A stretch of DNA of 64,000 nt from Riptortus pedestris (GCA_019009955.1 CM032233.1:96741501-96805500); one strand, 5' to 3'. Positions 32,641 through 45,129 are shown, numbered from the stretch's first letter. Translations and numbers: made by a program. Notes: a model not told the origin generated them from the letters alone.

Positions 32641-33986
32641 CAGAGAAATTATACGTTCAGACATATTGCACTTTTTTTCCCTCATAAAAAGATCTATGAA
32701 TTATGCAATAAAATATTTTCCGATAAGGTGCATTGGAGCGGAAAACATCAAATGGAATAATGTTTAAACTTAGTGCAACCAAACATTTTGTTCATTTAAT
32801 TTCATACGAATATAAAGACGTCATGTGGTGCCCACATCATTTTTTTTTCTAGTTGCACGAAATTAACGACTGCTTTAATGAAGCCGTCTTCTGTGGGCTA
32901 ATTGCAGCCCAATGGAATAATTATAATTTCGCTTGATAGTGAGAAACATTCTCTTGGAATAAATTACAATTTGCCACACTTGTATCTAACTTGCGATTTC
33001 TATTCCAGCATTGCTCAAAAAGTATTTCGCTGAGACCTGAATAAATTCTTCTGAACTTTTTCAGTCATAGATTAAAATCATATATTGAATCTTTCAATTG
33101 CATGTATTAGAGGTCTGCAATTAACGTATACACTATGGCTGGAAATTTAATTCAGGATATCTGAACATTATTTAGAAACTACATAAATAGTTCATTTCAA
33201 TACAGTAAAGGACCAGAATAAATCAAATTCAAACGATGGTTATTAATTCTACTATAATTTCGATATTATAGTAGAACACAGTTTTTTTTATTTATGTGTT
33301 TCATTTAGCTATTGAAATAGTATGATATATATAATAATTATATAACATATAATTATATGCTAGAGAAATCCCAATAACTGCTTACGTTTGTATTATTATT
33401 TATTTAATTAATACCGTTAATGGTAAAATTGGGTTTAATTATGGTATTTGCAGACAATTCCTTCTCAGCACTTCTTACTATCAGTTGCTACTCAGTCTCT
33501 CCAGGCGACAAATATTGAATAATTTATCAAAGATATAGGCATTTCTACTTAAGTAGACCACGTACATAAACGAGAGTAACCCTTCCAACCCAATTGATGA
33601 ACTTAATTTATATTTTTCTTTTTAAATTGTATTTAAATTCTGGGATTTAATTTTTATGCGACTATATGCATTTTTTTGTTTTTTTGGAAATATCGAGAGT
33701 TATGGCATTTTTTCCCCATATAAATGCAGTCTTCAGGAATGAGCGTGTTCCGTTTATATCGTGCTTATACATGGTCTTTTTAAGTAAGATTTATATCTTT
33801 GATTAATTATCTAATATTGTTTGCGTGGAGATGCTGAGTAGCAACTAGTGGCTAGGCGCCCTATAACATTGAAGTAATTGTCAGCCATCCAGAAACCCGC
33901 ACAGAATTAATTTTATAATTGCCACAATACAACTTATTTAATGTGCAGTATTATTTACTGTACAATACTATACATTTCTTCCGAAA
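32641..33986. other. AT-rich intron, no recognised feature
   Basis: No gene, RNA or known repeat. Includes a short AT palindromic stretch at 33321-33360. Confidence 0.3.
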
Positions 33987-34289
33987 TTGTCATGCATTAT
34001 TTTTATAACCCCTTGGGTCTGGTATAAAATATCTCAAGCGGAACAGGATGAGAAAAGTAAGATACATGACTTGGAAGAACATTTGTCAAATCTAGCAGAA
34101 GACAAGGCCCTTGAAGGAGCATGCTATTGTTTATTAGAGGACAAAGATCAAGAATGGGCCGGAACGACCGGATTCGTTTGTAGAATTCCAATTCGTCGTT
34201 GGGAACAAATAAAAGAAAACCTGTTAAAAGTAATTATACCGCAGAGGTGGTCAAATCGAAAAACAAATGGACGAGGCTGTAAATCTTGA
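33987..34289 (+). other. Unassigned 100-codon open frame
   Basis: Residues 18-50 are highly charged (EQDEKSKIHDLEEHLSNLAE), coiled-coil-like, followed by WAGTTGFVCRIPIRRWEQIK. I do not recognise a family. Base composition is more balanced than that of the flanks, so it may be a decayed transposon gene or an unspliced exon, but nothing proves expression. Confidence 0.2.
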
Positions 34290-34439
34290 CCCGCGGATTC
34301 GAATGGAGTCGGCAAGAACAAATATTTTCTATGAAAGAAGACAGACGATATGCTATGACTAACGGAAAACGAAATAACCGAAGAAACAAAAAGTAACAGA
34401 GAAAGACATAGAGAGATGGAAAAAAAGAAAGAAACGTAT

Positions 34440-34720
34440 AATAGAGTGTGAGGAATAAAATAAAAAGTTGGGCAATAGTTGCGGGTGGGGGGTGGGGCGC
34501 GGAAAAAGAAGAACGCCGCCGAGCAGTTAGTGAGCAGAGCTATGCATAGAGATTATCTCGGCGCTCCTTCCAACACCGTCCCTCAATCCACTAGTCTCTT
34601 TCCAATCCCCTCGCACTATCTCATCAACACACACGCATTATCATTCAACTCTTAAATATTAACCACTACTTATCCACATTCTAAACACTCAAGAGAAAAA
34701 AAAATGACTTCCGGCTATGA
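34440..34720. other. Non-repetitive GC-rich island
   Basis: Contains GGGGTGGGGCGCGG and GCCGCCGAGCAGTTAGTGAG, then a pyrimidine-rich half. Unique in the window. Candidate regulatory DNA. Confidence 0.25.
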
Positions 34721-34899
34721 AGACCAACCAATTTGGAACATGGATGTCAGTAGTGCTTCGAGTCATCAGTATGCTGCAAAATGGGTTAGGAATTGTTATT
34801 GGACTATGAACAATTAACAAATATACATAGACAAACACAGCAATAATACTAAGATGCACATATTTATAACATTTTTTATTCGTTTAGTTTTAGGCAAAG

Positions 34900-35825
34900 T
34901 CCGTCACGATGGCTGCGTTAACTAAGCAGACTTCCCACGTGAAGTTTTACAATAGATAAATCTACATACTGCTAACACTTAACACCACCGTCAATATTCA
35001 GTGAATAAATACAAACGGTGATTAGAAATCTATCATTCAATTTTAATAACATCCCAATGCAAAGCGTCTGAATTGTAAACAAACAGATGAGACAACCTCT
35101 CAGCGCTGAAGAGATAGATAGAAATATTCTTCACCGGAAGAAAAAAAATTACTGAAATATGTCTGAATATAACATATTAATTTGATTGAAAACTATTTAC
35201 TATATCTAATACTGTAATTTATAATGAATTAGAATAATTGTTATCTCAATCACTCAAATTTCAGTAATCCAAGAACTTAAGAGGGGGCGGGGATTAACAG
35301 ACATATATGCATGTATTTCGTATAATAAATGTCTCTTGAAAACAATTTGTGGTATTTAAGCTTCGAATAAAGTGGTTTATTATATAACAGAGTATTGTTT
35401 ATGCGACATGAGTAGGAGTAGGGGTTTGTTATGGCTGAAAACTGTAAAACGCAAATATCTCAGTTAATATTCAAGATAGAGATTAAATATATATAATAAT
35501 ATTTATAGCACATTTAATTTGCAATAAGATTGGCTCTATACAATTTTTCGGTCCGACGTACAGTAACGGAGATATTTCGAAAATCCCCCCTCTAACCCTC
35601 CCCCCTGCTCTCACTGGTCCCATTTCAGTCATTAACGAACTTCTTCTTTTTTTTTTTTTTTTTTTTACATAAACCGATTAAATATCGAGTTTGGTAACAA
35701 TCAAACAAAAATTGTGACCGCTAGAGCGTTGGCAGACTAATATATATGTCTATACATATAATTTTGAACAGACCTCATTTTCGTCATCTCCTGGGTAAGA
35801 TCGATGGACATTTGATGAAATGTTT
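34900..35825 (+). mobile_element. Helentron-like element, 3' end missing
   Basis: The 5' end is CAAAGTCCGTCACGATGGCT, with AGCAGACTTCCC. The long internal region resembles 3652-4697. It carries a 24-base T-run and a nearly empty microsatellite slot. It stops after GATCGATGGACATTTGATGA, before the hairpin. Confidence 0.6.
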
Positions 35826-38055
35826 CATTTAAATTAATTTCATTCATTCGATTTAAATATTCTTTAGAACGTGTTGATTAAGATCGAGGCACAAGCAGGC
35901 GGAAACTTTCTTCAGGACTAGAAGTATACCAGTACAGTAAGTACAGTTTTCCGTTATTTCCACGACAGTTGTTTCAGCTCCAGAAGCTGGAGGAGAGTTC
36001 CGCTACATTTTACTTTCCAGCAGGCAGAACGGAGGGGTGAAATTCGCAAAAATCTTATGTAATACCGAAATGACATTCTTTATATCAATAGAATCGTTAC
36101 TTGTAAAACAAAAAAAAAAAGGGTGTTTTTGAAAACCCTACTAGGAGTGAGCAATTTAAAAATACAAGTTTATTTTTGAATTGTGGTATTCGGATGGTAT
36201 AGTTGGTCTTTGGGCTTTATTCACCCGACTTGTGAGTAGACTCTGCTCTGGCCCAAACGGCAACCAGCTCTGCCGAATAGGAAGCAAGTTTTTTTTGCAA
36301 CAAGAAAATCCAGAAGCCCAGCCATCCACGAGTGAATTCGGATCTTCTTCCTCATCGACCTTTGCACATTTAGTTTGACATGCACATGGTCACACTTTCA
36401 CCATGGCAGATATTCGATACATTTTACGTTACAGGTATTTGAGAAGTAGAAAATGGGCGAAAAAGAGTATTCTACAACAAAAGAGTCATCTTGGCAACAT
36501 AATGTCATCAAATATTTGGCACAATTGTAGAAATGTTTTTATATACCAGAGGCAGTGTCTGTATCTCAAAAATATGTTTAAATAAATGAAAAGATAAAAA
36601 CCCACAGATTTTGTTTTAAAACACTGGTAGTTTCAAGGTTTGTAAAGGTGACTAATCATCATATTTTATATTCATTAGCCTTCATGAATATTCCATAATA
36701 TATTGTATGAAGGGGCTACTTAAATATTTTTTTAGGCATTACTTACATTCATGTCACCATTATACAAGCGTTTTATTTTTTCGGAAAAACGTTCTATCGA
36801 TTTGATGTCGCTCAGATTGATTTGATGAGACACAGAAACTGTTCTATCTTTGCTTTTCCGCTCAAAATTCCAATCTCGAAAGTATTAAATTATGAACATT
36901 GGTGCGTCCATAATATGCCTGTTAGTTATACTATTAAAAATCAAAAGTAATAATGCTCCTACGAACTTGCAGCTCTTATTTGTATTGATTTGTACCTGTC
37001 TATCTTCGGCGTAGAGTAGAATGTTTTATTTATTTTCTAAGTACGGAGAAATAGAGAATAAAAAAAAAAGAAGAGATACCTCATTAAGTTTAACAGTTTC
37101 TTGAAGAAATACTTAAAGATGCTTATCGTTGCCGATAAAAATCCCCATGCTAAAAGGCTAGTTCAAATTAGAAAAAATAAACAACTATAGAGAAAATTAT
37201 AGGCTGATGCCAGGGCATCCAGGGAAAATTTAAATGACTCTGAAAGCAAGTATAGGTATTTGAAGGTAAAAAAAAAAATCCTTTAATTATATGTTGCAGT
37301 ATACTCCACTTCCAATTGATTAATATGTTTTAGAAGTACAACAACTCGTACTATTAGATTAGTGAGCCAGTTTTGAATTCACAAAGAAAGAAACAGACGA
37401 TAAATGCAAATAAATCTCTATGCTTGTTGAATTTAATATATAACCTAATCAAAAAGGTGTTCTTCAAAAAGGCCTTCTCCAGAATTTTAGTGGAGTTATA
37501 GGCCACACCTTCCTTTTTCCCTTGAACAAATTCCTTGATTATGACTATACTTAAGCCAACAGTAATTTGTTATGCGTTTAAGGTAAGTGATAATGTTTGT
37601 TAAATACAGGTAGACATCTGTCAATAATTTTGTTTTCCGTATCGGTACGTTCTCTTAGACGACTAATAGTATATATTAACCTGAAGGTGAATATTGTTGG
37701 TACTTTGAGCAGTGGTAAATATTTAAGGTTACTTCCAATACTGGGGCTAGTAAGAACAACCTCTTACGTCTACTTTTCCCTGGCTAAAGGACTACTTTGG
37801 TTTGACACTAAATAAATAAATCATCACAATACATTTGTCACAAGCGTTAACTGATCCGTAGATGTGTCTGTAAAGACATTAAAGCCTTTAAATACAACGA
37901 TATTGGCCGTTATTATTTCTTTTGTAATAATTTACTGGCCGACTGTCAACGCTCTATGAAATGATTGCAGGCCATACACATTAAAAACGATTTACTTCTA
38001 AACGCGAGTAGAGGAAGAATTAACCAACACTTCAATATTTCTAATAAAAAAAAAC
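35826..38055. other. AT-rich intron, no recognised feature
   Basis: A 65-codon plus frame at 36181-36378 (Ser-rich end) and a 60-codon frame at 36403-36585 have no known domain. Otherwise nothing recognised. Confidence 0.25.
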
Positions 38056-38609
38056 GGTAATTATCGATTATGGGGAAGCCACCTATTTAAAGACGATTAT
38101 TAAATCATAATTAGAAGAAAATCACTTTATTATTTAAAATAACACTTCTAGAATTTATTTCAATGACAAAATGGAATTATAAATTAGAGCTAGTCCAAAA
38201 CAGGACGATATCTTGGAGTAGGTGCATAAAGCAGTCGTCCTCAGCCGTCGTCTGCCATATAAACTCTGCAAGGTAGCTGTCCAAGTGGTGTAATAATAAA
38301 CGATCACCAAGTAGTGATAATAAACTCCAAATGGTGTTAATAAACTCATTTTCCGATAACAAAAGAACAGAATGTTTAAAATGAACAGTCGTGTATGAGC
38401 AGCCTAAAGCGATAGCAATAACAGCGAATAGCGATACGCGGTTTTTAACTAGTAAATATTTTATCTGCAAACAACGAGTGGTCGCCCGATAACTATTTTG
38501 TCATTAATAAATGGTAGAAGTATTATTTTAAATAATAAAGTGATTTTTTTAAATTAAGATTTAATATTAATCTTTAAATGGGTGGCTTCCCTGATAATCG
38601 ATAAGAACC
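38056..38609 (-). mobile_element. Merlin DNA transposon, second family (M3)
   Basis: Inverted ends GGTAATTATCGATTATGGGG (left) and CTGATAATCGATAAGAACC (right), then GGGAAGCCACC/GGTGGCTTCCC further in. Flanked by an identical 9-bp sequence AAAAAAAAC (38047-38055, 38610-38618), an 8-9 bp duplication typical of Merlin. The minus strand at 38180-38300 encodes LLHHLDSYLAEFIWQ, the same transposase motif as M1's HHLESYLVEFIW. 554 bp, deleted internally. Confidence 0.75.
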
Positions 38610-39531
38610 AAAAAAAACATCACTTGACATTTGTCATAGTAGAATTCTGAATATTGCTAAGAGTTCAGTTTAAATATCTAACAAGTGTTTAGTTTATATA
38701 ACTAAATAGTAAATTTATCTAATATAGTAAATATTTTATCTGCAAATAATGAGTGATCTCCCATTTACCATTTTGTTATTTATAAATGCTAGAAGTATTA
38801 TTTTAAATAATAAAGTGATTTTCTTCGGATTAAGATTTAATAAACATCTTTAAATGGGTGGCATCCCAATAATCGATAAGTACCAAAAAAACATCCTTGA
38901 CATTTGTGATTGTACAATTCCGAATATAGCGAAGGGTTCAGTTTAAATATCTAATAAGTGTATAGTTGATATATGTAAATAGTAAATATATCTAATATAG
39001 TAAATATTTTATCTGCTAATAATGAGTGGTCTCCCGCTAACTATTTTGTCATTAATAAATGGTAGAAGTATTATTTTAAATAATAAAGTGATTTTTTTTT
39101 TAATTAAGATTTAATATTAATCTTTAAATGGGTGGCTTCCCGATAATCGATAAGTACCAAAAAAAACATCACTTGACATTTGTCATTGTACATTCCGAAT
39201 ATTGCTAAGAGTTTAGTTTAAACATCTAATAATTGTTTAGTTGATATATCTAAATAGTAAATATATCTAATATAGTAAATATTTCATCTGCAGATAATGA
39301 GTGATCTCCCATTAACCATTTTGCCATTCATAAATGATAGAAGTATTATTTTAAATAGTAAAGTGATTTTCTTTGAATTATGATTTAATAATCGTCTTTA
39401 AATGGGTGGCTTCCCGATAATCGATAAGTACCAAGAAAACATCACTTGTCATTTGTCATTGTACAATTCCGAATATAGCTAAGAGTTTAGTTTAAATATC
39501 TAATAAGTGTATAGTTGATATATCTAAATAT
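38451..39531. repeat. 275-bp tandem satellite seeded by a Merlin end
   Basis: Four direct copies starting at 38451, 38726, 38999 and 39274 (each AGTAAATATTT(T/C)ATCTGC), periods 275, 273 and 275. Each unit holds the right-hand 160 bp of Merlin M3, including GGTGGC(T/A)TCCC and ATCGATAAG(A/T)ACC, plus about 115 bp of flank. The last copy is slightly short. Units are clearly diverged from one another. Confidence 0.9.
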
Positions 39532-40051
39532 TTCCTTAGCAAAGATACCTCCTTAATGGTTCTTAATAACCATGAATGAATGTAATACATGATTATGATT
39601 AATATTGTCCACGATCAGGCGGGTCTTATCAGGAATTTTTTTTTTCTTTTCAGTCTTCAAGGCTAAAAAATTCTATGCGTTCCCTTTAGTTGCCAAATAA
39701 TCAGGTATGTGACCTAAATACGGAGATGGGGAAATGTAAAGATATTGTGCACATAAAAGCCAAAAGAAAATACCGTCATCACTACGCGTCTAATGAGGCA
39801 CCCAGGCACCTTAGCTAAATTCTCTGTTTTAAAATGGAATAAATATTCAGCAGGTGCTTTTAGATATATCAGTGGAGAAAATCCGGGTACTTGTGTATTA
39901 TATCCACCATACGCTAGTTCCATTGTAGAGTGCGCCACTGTTGAACGCCTGAAGTGCAACGCTAGCTCGCAGGCTAATGAGGTTATCTTTTGGTTTTGTT
40001 GCGTTTGCTGTTTATTGTGGTGTTTAGTGTTTCTTGTTTATTCGTTTAAAA

Positions 40052-40629
40052 ATGCGTCTTTGGGATTTACAAACAAGTGAAGAAGAGGCAGTGAAATATT
40101 TCCAGGAGAGACATATTTTGTCAAATAAAACTATTATAGATTGGAACAATTACATGAGAGAATTGTGTGTGTTAGAGATGGAACGCAAACCTAAAGTTCC
40201 GTCACGCAGGGGCTGCGTAAACTAAGCAGATTTCCCACGTGAAGTTATACAATAGAGAAATCTCCATAGGAGAGCCGAACAGTTACGGCAAAGGGCCGAA
40301 CTAGCTTTTAGCGGGAACTTAGTCCCCCCGTCGTCCGTTAAATTTAATAAAAATGCAAATATCTCGGTTAATATTCAAGATAGAGAATAAATGTATAGAG
40401 CAATATTTATTTTAAATTTAATTTGTAATAAGACTAATTCTGTACAATTTTTCGATCCGACGTATAGTAACAGAGATATTTCGAATTTTCGAAAATCCTC
40501 CCCTCTAAACCCCCCCTCACACTTGTCCAATTTTAGCCGTTAACGAACTTGATCTTTTTTATACATAAAACGACTAAATATCGAGTTTGGTAACGATCAA
40601 ACAAAAATTGCGACCGCTGGAGCGGTAAC

Positions 40630-40701
<72 letters not shown>

Positions 40702-40911
40702 TGTTTTGAACGGACCTCATTTTCGTCATCTACTAGGTTGGATGGATGGACATTTGAAGAAAAATTTCGAAAATTCCGTCATGAGTACAACCTCAATAGC
40801 TGATTTCCCTTAAGGGAAATCTGCTAAAAGAAGATAGGTGGACCAAATTGGATTGTGGAAATCGATGAGAGTCTATTTACTCCATCCACCTATTTTCCGC
40901 CAAAATGTGAG
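40052..40911 (+). pseudogene. Merlin transposase, N-terminal and catalytic-site remnant
   Basis: 40052-40197 reads MRLWDLQTSEEEAVKYFQE and TIIDWNNYMRELC, matching ISXO2-like transposases but lacking the zinc-ribbon segment normally between these motifs. After the nested insertion, 40836-40911 reads GGPNWIVEIDESLFT (IDES: first catalytic Asp) and jumps directly to STYFPPKCE and a stop, the C-terminal end seen in M1. Two internal deletions plus one insertion, not functional. Confidence 0.75.
40198..40827 (+). mobile_element. Helentron-like element inserted in a Merlin transposase gene
   Basis: 630 bp. 5' TCCGTCACGCAGGGGCTGCG with AGCAGATTTCCC; (TA)n at 40633-40700; 3' GATTTCCCTTAAGGGAAATC then TGCTAA. 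Both termini are near consensus. Because it interrupts coding sequence, it gives the best view of the family's borders. Confidence 0.78.
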
Positions 40912-41279
40912 TGACAGTCAAATAAAATGTTTTATTGTTAAAAATTGTGTTTTATTTTATTTAGTATTATAATTCCTTAGAAGGTTCCTTAGAAGGTTGC
41001 CGGCGAGAAATCGTACAACTTAAAACAGCAGCGCACTCTACATTGGATATATTGGAACTAGAATGTGGTGGATATAATACACAAGTACCAAAATCCGTAA
41101 TGGGGTAAAGGAGATTATACATTTGTAAACTACTAAGTGATTTGATATCACTTCTTTGATGTGACTCCAAAAATAAGCAATTTACGATAACGACATTCGG
41201 CGATCTCTTAATACTTGAACAATAAGGTTTTCTTGAAGAAATGGCATTTAGATGAGACAGGTTGGGATTTGTAAAATTC

Positions 41280-41692
41280 TGATTATTTGTTGGCTGAGTT
41301 GTTAGAGGGTAGAGTTGGAGTAAAGACGGGAGGGTGGGAATGGGATTGGCTTGGGAAGTAAGAGGAAAAGCGTTGCGAATCCCTTTTTGGAGAAGAGAGC
41401 CCTTGCCCTGCAGACTGTGGCGACATGAGCCACTCAGCTCTCGACGGAATAAGAAATGGTCGGGAGCGGTAAAAAGAGAGCAAGAGGCAGGGGAGGGGGA
41501 GGGTCATGCGCCCTTGTCGGCCCGCCTCCCCCACCAATCTCCAAGTCAAATGGGCAAATGACGGGAGGGGGGGGGTCTTGGGGAAAAACTCCCCTCTCCT
41601 CCCCTTACCTCCCCTCTTTCTCTCCCTCTCCCATACATATAGATGAGCCTTAGTCCACACACCCAAAAACAATACATTTATACCATTCCATT
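41280..41692. other. GC-rich, purine/pyrimidine-skewed island
   Basis: GC-rich sequence next to the polypyrimidine block. Several overlapping frames on both strands (up to 180 codons) reflect skewed composition, with no domains. Confidence 0.3.
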
Positions 41693-42484
41693 TCTCCGCC
41701 CCCCCCCCCTCACTCTCACTCTCTCTCGCGCTCTCCGTCTCTCTCGCTCGCATCCTCTTTCTTGTACTCTCTCTCCCTCTTTCTATAACACTCTCTTCCA
41801 CTCTATCCCTCTCTCTCGCTCCCATAAGTATTTTTCCCTCATCACTCTCTCTCTCTTTCTTTCTTTCTCTCTCTCTCTCATTCTCTTACTTTTTTTCTCT
41901 CTCTCTCATTCTCTTACTTTTTCTCTCTCTCTCATTCTCTTACTTTCTCTCTCTCTCTCATTCTCTTACTTTCTCTCTCTCTCTCATTCTCTTACTTTCT
42001 CTCTCTCTCTCTCATTCTCTTACTTTCTCTCTCTTTCTCATTCTCTTACTTTTTTTTCTCTCTCTCTCATTCTCTTACTTTCTATCTTTTTCTCTCTCTC
42101 TCTCTCTCATTATCTTACTCTCTCTCTCTCTCATTCTCTTACTTTCTATCTTTTTATCTTTCTCTCTCTCTCTCTCTCTCATTCTCTTACTTTCTATCTT
42201 TTTATCTTTCTCTCTCTCTCTCATTCTCTTACTTTCTATCTTTTTATCTTTCTCTCTCTCTCATTCTCTTACTTTTTTTCTCTGTCTCTCATTCTCTTAC
42301 TTTCTCTCTCTCTCTCTCATTCTATTACTTTCTATCTTTTTATCTCTCTCTCTCATTCTCTTACGTTTTCTCTCTCTCTCTCATTCTCTTACTTTCTATC
42401 TTTTTATCTCTCTCTCTCTCTCTCTCATTCTCTTACTTTCTATCTTTCTCTCTCTCACTCTCACTCTCTCTCTCTCTCTCACTC

Positions 42485-42534
<50 letters not shown>

Positions 42535-42540
42535 CCGTCT
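41693..42540 (+). repeat. Polypyrimidine minisatellite block
   Basis: About 850 bp, almost only C and T on the plus strand. A motif TCTCATTCTCTTACTTTCT recurs about 18-20 times, spaced by variable (CT)n and with a longer form carrying CTATCTTTTTATC. The 310-codon Ser/Leu/Phe frame over it is an artefact. A mirror-rich polypurine/polypyrimidine tract like this can form triplex (H-) DNA. Confidence 0.9.
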
Positions 42541-42949
42541 TTCCCTCCCTCCACCCTCTATCCCTCTACCCTTAGTAGCTCTAGTGATAGAGACAATCGA
42601 TTTTGAAGGGTCTTAGCACTTAAGTATACAAAAGTGAAATATTTGACATTTTTACTAAATTACCTCCGATTTGAAGAGCGACTGTGATGTCATTGGCTCC
42701 TGCCAGTTATTGCTCACAGTTTTATGAAACCGATTAAACATTTCCATTTAGACTGGGGATTCATAATTCTCTGTATAGACATATATTTGCTAATAGTCTA
42801 TAAATAAAAATATTAAATTGATTAATTGTTGATCTTATCGATTCCTTTAATAGTAAATTAAAACAGTGTTTTGGTTGTGTTACTTGAAAACATAAAGGTT
42901 TAATAATAACCATAATCACATAAAACAGAAGATAACAAGTTGCATAATT

Positions 42950-43206
42950 TGTTTATTAAAACCATTTTAAATTGTTGTCTTTATTACTAGTCTAATGTTT
43001 ATTTATGTTTGTTCATCTAATGTTTATTTATGTCTTATGTTTATTAATTGTCTTTATTACTAGTATTTAATGATTATTTGTTGTATTTAATTTTTTATTT
43101 GTTTTTTCAGTTTTTGTTGTTTTCTATAATTTTGTTTTCATTTTACATTGTGAAACTTTGAGCCAAATCGCCAAGATGCGGGTGCTCCTGTATAAATAAA
43201 TAAAAC
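42950..43206 (+). mobile_element. LINE 3' UTR and tail
   Basis: Ends with GAGCCAAATCGCCAAGATGC and GGGTGCTCCTGTATAAATAA, nearly the same as 45650-45690, where it follows LINE coding remnants. A 5'-truncated copy with a (TAAA)n tail. 42561-42949 shows no feature. Confidence 0.65.
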
Positions 43207-43950
43207 AAAAAGTTGCATCTTTGATTGTCAGCTTATGCGGATAACGATGGCCCTAATTTATTCTATAATGTTTAGTCGGCTCATAAAACACAACTTATAA
43301 TCTGTACATATCTTAATAATTTCATTAAAGGAATCATTCGAATTTTGTCAGTGATTTCGCTAATGATCTCAATAAGGTTGCAGTTTTTTGATAAGTAAGT
43401 CTCAGAAGTTTTGTTATTATATTATTAGCATGTCTCTAATGTGTAAAACATAAGAGTTGTACGGCTAAACGCTATACAGGAACATTAAAGTTTCATTAGA
43501 TGAATCTGCTATTTCCTTCTTTCATTTAGACCAAAGTAGTATTTAGAGCTCATGACTAACATGAGACATTTAAGAATATCCAGCTGTGTCGGAATTTCAC
43601 ATGGCCTGGAATTGCTGAAAATGGGTGTTAAAGGACTCCTCATGAAATTTAATGATCCTCGTAGGACATTTTGTAGATTCGTAAATTGCTTTTCCTCTCA
43701 AGCACTAATTCATTGCTAATTGCTCGTATTTCATTGAGTTATTGTAAAACTCTTTATTGTCTTCTACGGGAATAATACCAATTTTAGTGAGGATGTAAAG
43801 TACAGTGTAAAAATCACCATACATGTAAAATGCAAATATCTATTTTATAACAAAAAAGTACTGGAGCTGAAAAAAAAGTTGATTGATAATTTTGCCGTGA
43901 TGCCTTCACCAACGCTGAAAGAAGTTTATTTATTTATTTATTTAGTTTAT
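43207..43950. other. AT-rich intron, no recognised feature
   Basis: No gene or repeat recognised; ends in a (TTTA)n run at 43924-43943. Confidence 0.3.
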
Positions 43951-43954
43951 TTAG

Positions 43955-44032
43955 GTGTGTCGCAATTGTATTAACTATTGCGCGCGTTCGCAATAGTATT
44001 AACTATTGCGAGTGTGTCGCAAAAAGTATTAA
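43955..44032. repeat. Short palindromic minisatellite
   Basis: About 2.7 copies of a 28-29 bp unit (GTGTGTCGCAATTGTATTAA; CGTTCGCAATAGTATTAACT; GTGTGTCGCAAAAAGTATTA). The middle holds the palindrome CGCAATAGTATTAACTATTG plus CG. Confidence 0.75.
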
Positions 44033-44232
44033 CCCAGTAGGCAGCTTTATTAGGAGGGTTATTAAAAGAATGTTTCCTAAAATCGATAGTTTTAGAATTT
44101 AAAAATATATTATCTATTTATATTATCATACATATAATTATTTTAGTATTTAAGGTTTCGAATTGGAAAGTAGTTCCGTCGAAATATTATCTCAATTGTA
44201 TCATCTTTGACGTAGATATGGCTTTGTAGTAA

Positions 44233-44320
44233 ATGAAAAACACGTGAACTATTTCCACTGATTTATTTTCCTCTACATGATTCGCGCCCTATATGACACC
44301 TCTTCAGGAGTAATACACTT
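44233..44320 (-). repeat. Diverged copy of the CCTGAAGAGGTG repeat end
   Basis: The minus strand reads CTCCTGAAGAGGTGTCATAT then GGGCGCGAATCATGTAGAGG, related to 19790-19875. Confidence 0.35.
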
Positions 44321-44639
44321 ATTATAAAAAGATTCCAGAAAAAGCATAGCTACATCGGCTTGCTGTTTATCGCAACTAAAGAAGTTAGTTCCTTTAAAAT
44401 ATAATCCAGCAATAGCAAAGTGCATTAAAAAAATCTGTAAGGACGTAGGACCAATAGCCTGGACATATGGGGATAAAATCAGTAAGAGATCCAGTAGTAT
44501 AAAAGAAAACTAAAAGCTAAGGAAACAAAATACAACGTTTATTAAATAAACTGTTATACCTGCGACCAATTTTATATAGGCGAGCCGTCGCAGACCTTAA
44601 AGATAAAGTTGACACAGCATTGTAGAAATCTTGATAATT

Positions 44640-44840
44640 TAGACCCTCATTCCTGCTCATGGGATTTTCACTCTTCAAGAATTTTATGACTAACCATTTC
44701 ATGTCCAACATAAATTAAAATAAGTAAATAAGGATTTTTGTTACTCGAGAAATAGAGAATCGAACATAAAAAGACATCATCAGCGTGTCATTCCAGCAGA
44801 TTGGAAATCTGTTTAGTTGATGCAGCGCCTGCGAGACAGA
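44640..44840 (-). mobile_element. Subfamily 2 Helentron-like 5' fragment
   Basis: CCCTCATTCCTGCTCATGGG, CGAGAAATAGAGAATCG, then GGAAATCTGTTTAGTTGATG and CGCCTGCGAGACAGAC. The left part is shared with 59915-60035. Confidence 0.5.
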
Positions 44841-45129
44841 CTTTTATTTCATTTTTTTTTATTTTTTTTTTATTTCATTCACAGTAAAATAAGAAATTGT
44901 GTCCATTTACGAGTCTTTGTGTGAAGAATATTTAAATTAAATAGCCCCCCCCTGAGTTTCCTGATGATTTTCTTCTATTTTGTTTGCAGCATTTATGTCT
45001 ACCAATCATGCAACCCTGAGACAATCTCCTGACTTTAACTGACTGACCATACCTGACTGACATTTCCAATACTACAGACAACATTAAATGAATGGCAAAG
45101 ATGATGGCATAGATCATCAGAAAAACATC

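Larger units (their letters stand above)
39886..41089 (+). mobile_element. Merlin DNA transposon with nested Helentron-like insertion (M2)
   Basis: The ends are the same as M1 (GGTACTTGTGTATTATATCC left; GGATATAATACACAAGTACC right). The 8-bp target duplication AAAATCCG is at 39878-39885 and 41090-41097. It contains the N-terminal part of a transposase on the plus strand, broken by the Helentron-like element at 40198-40827, then a short segment with the first catalytic Asp, and a stop. Internal deletions make it non-autonomous. Confidence 0.9.

Noticed and set aside
38056..39531. CRISPR-like or regulatory repeat array
   Set aside because: Eukaryotic context; units are 275 bp, contiguous and derived from a Merlin end.
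41283..41825. 180-codon minus-strand frame rich in Arg/Glu
   Set aside because: Reverse of the same polypyrimidine block and adjacent skewed DNA.
41643..42575. 310-codon open frame, the longest in the window
   Set aside because: Encodes only Ser/Leu/Phe from a (CT)n-type minisatellite; no start context, domain or codon signature.
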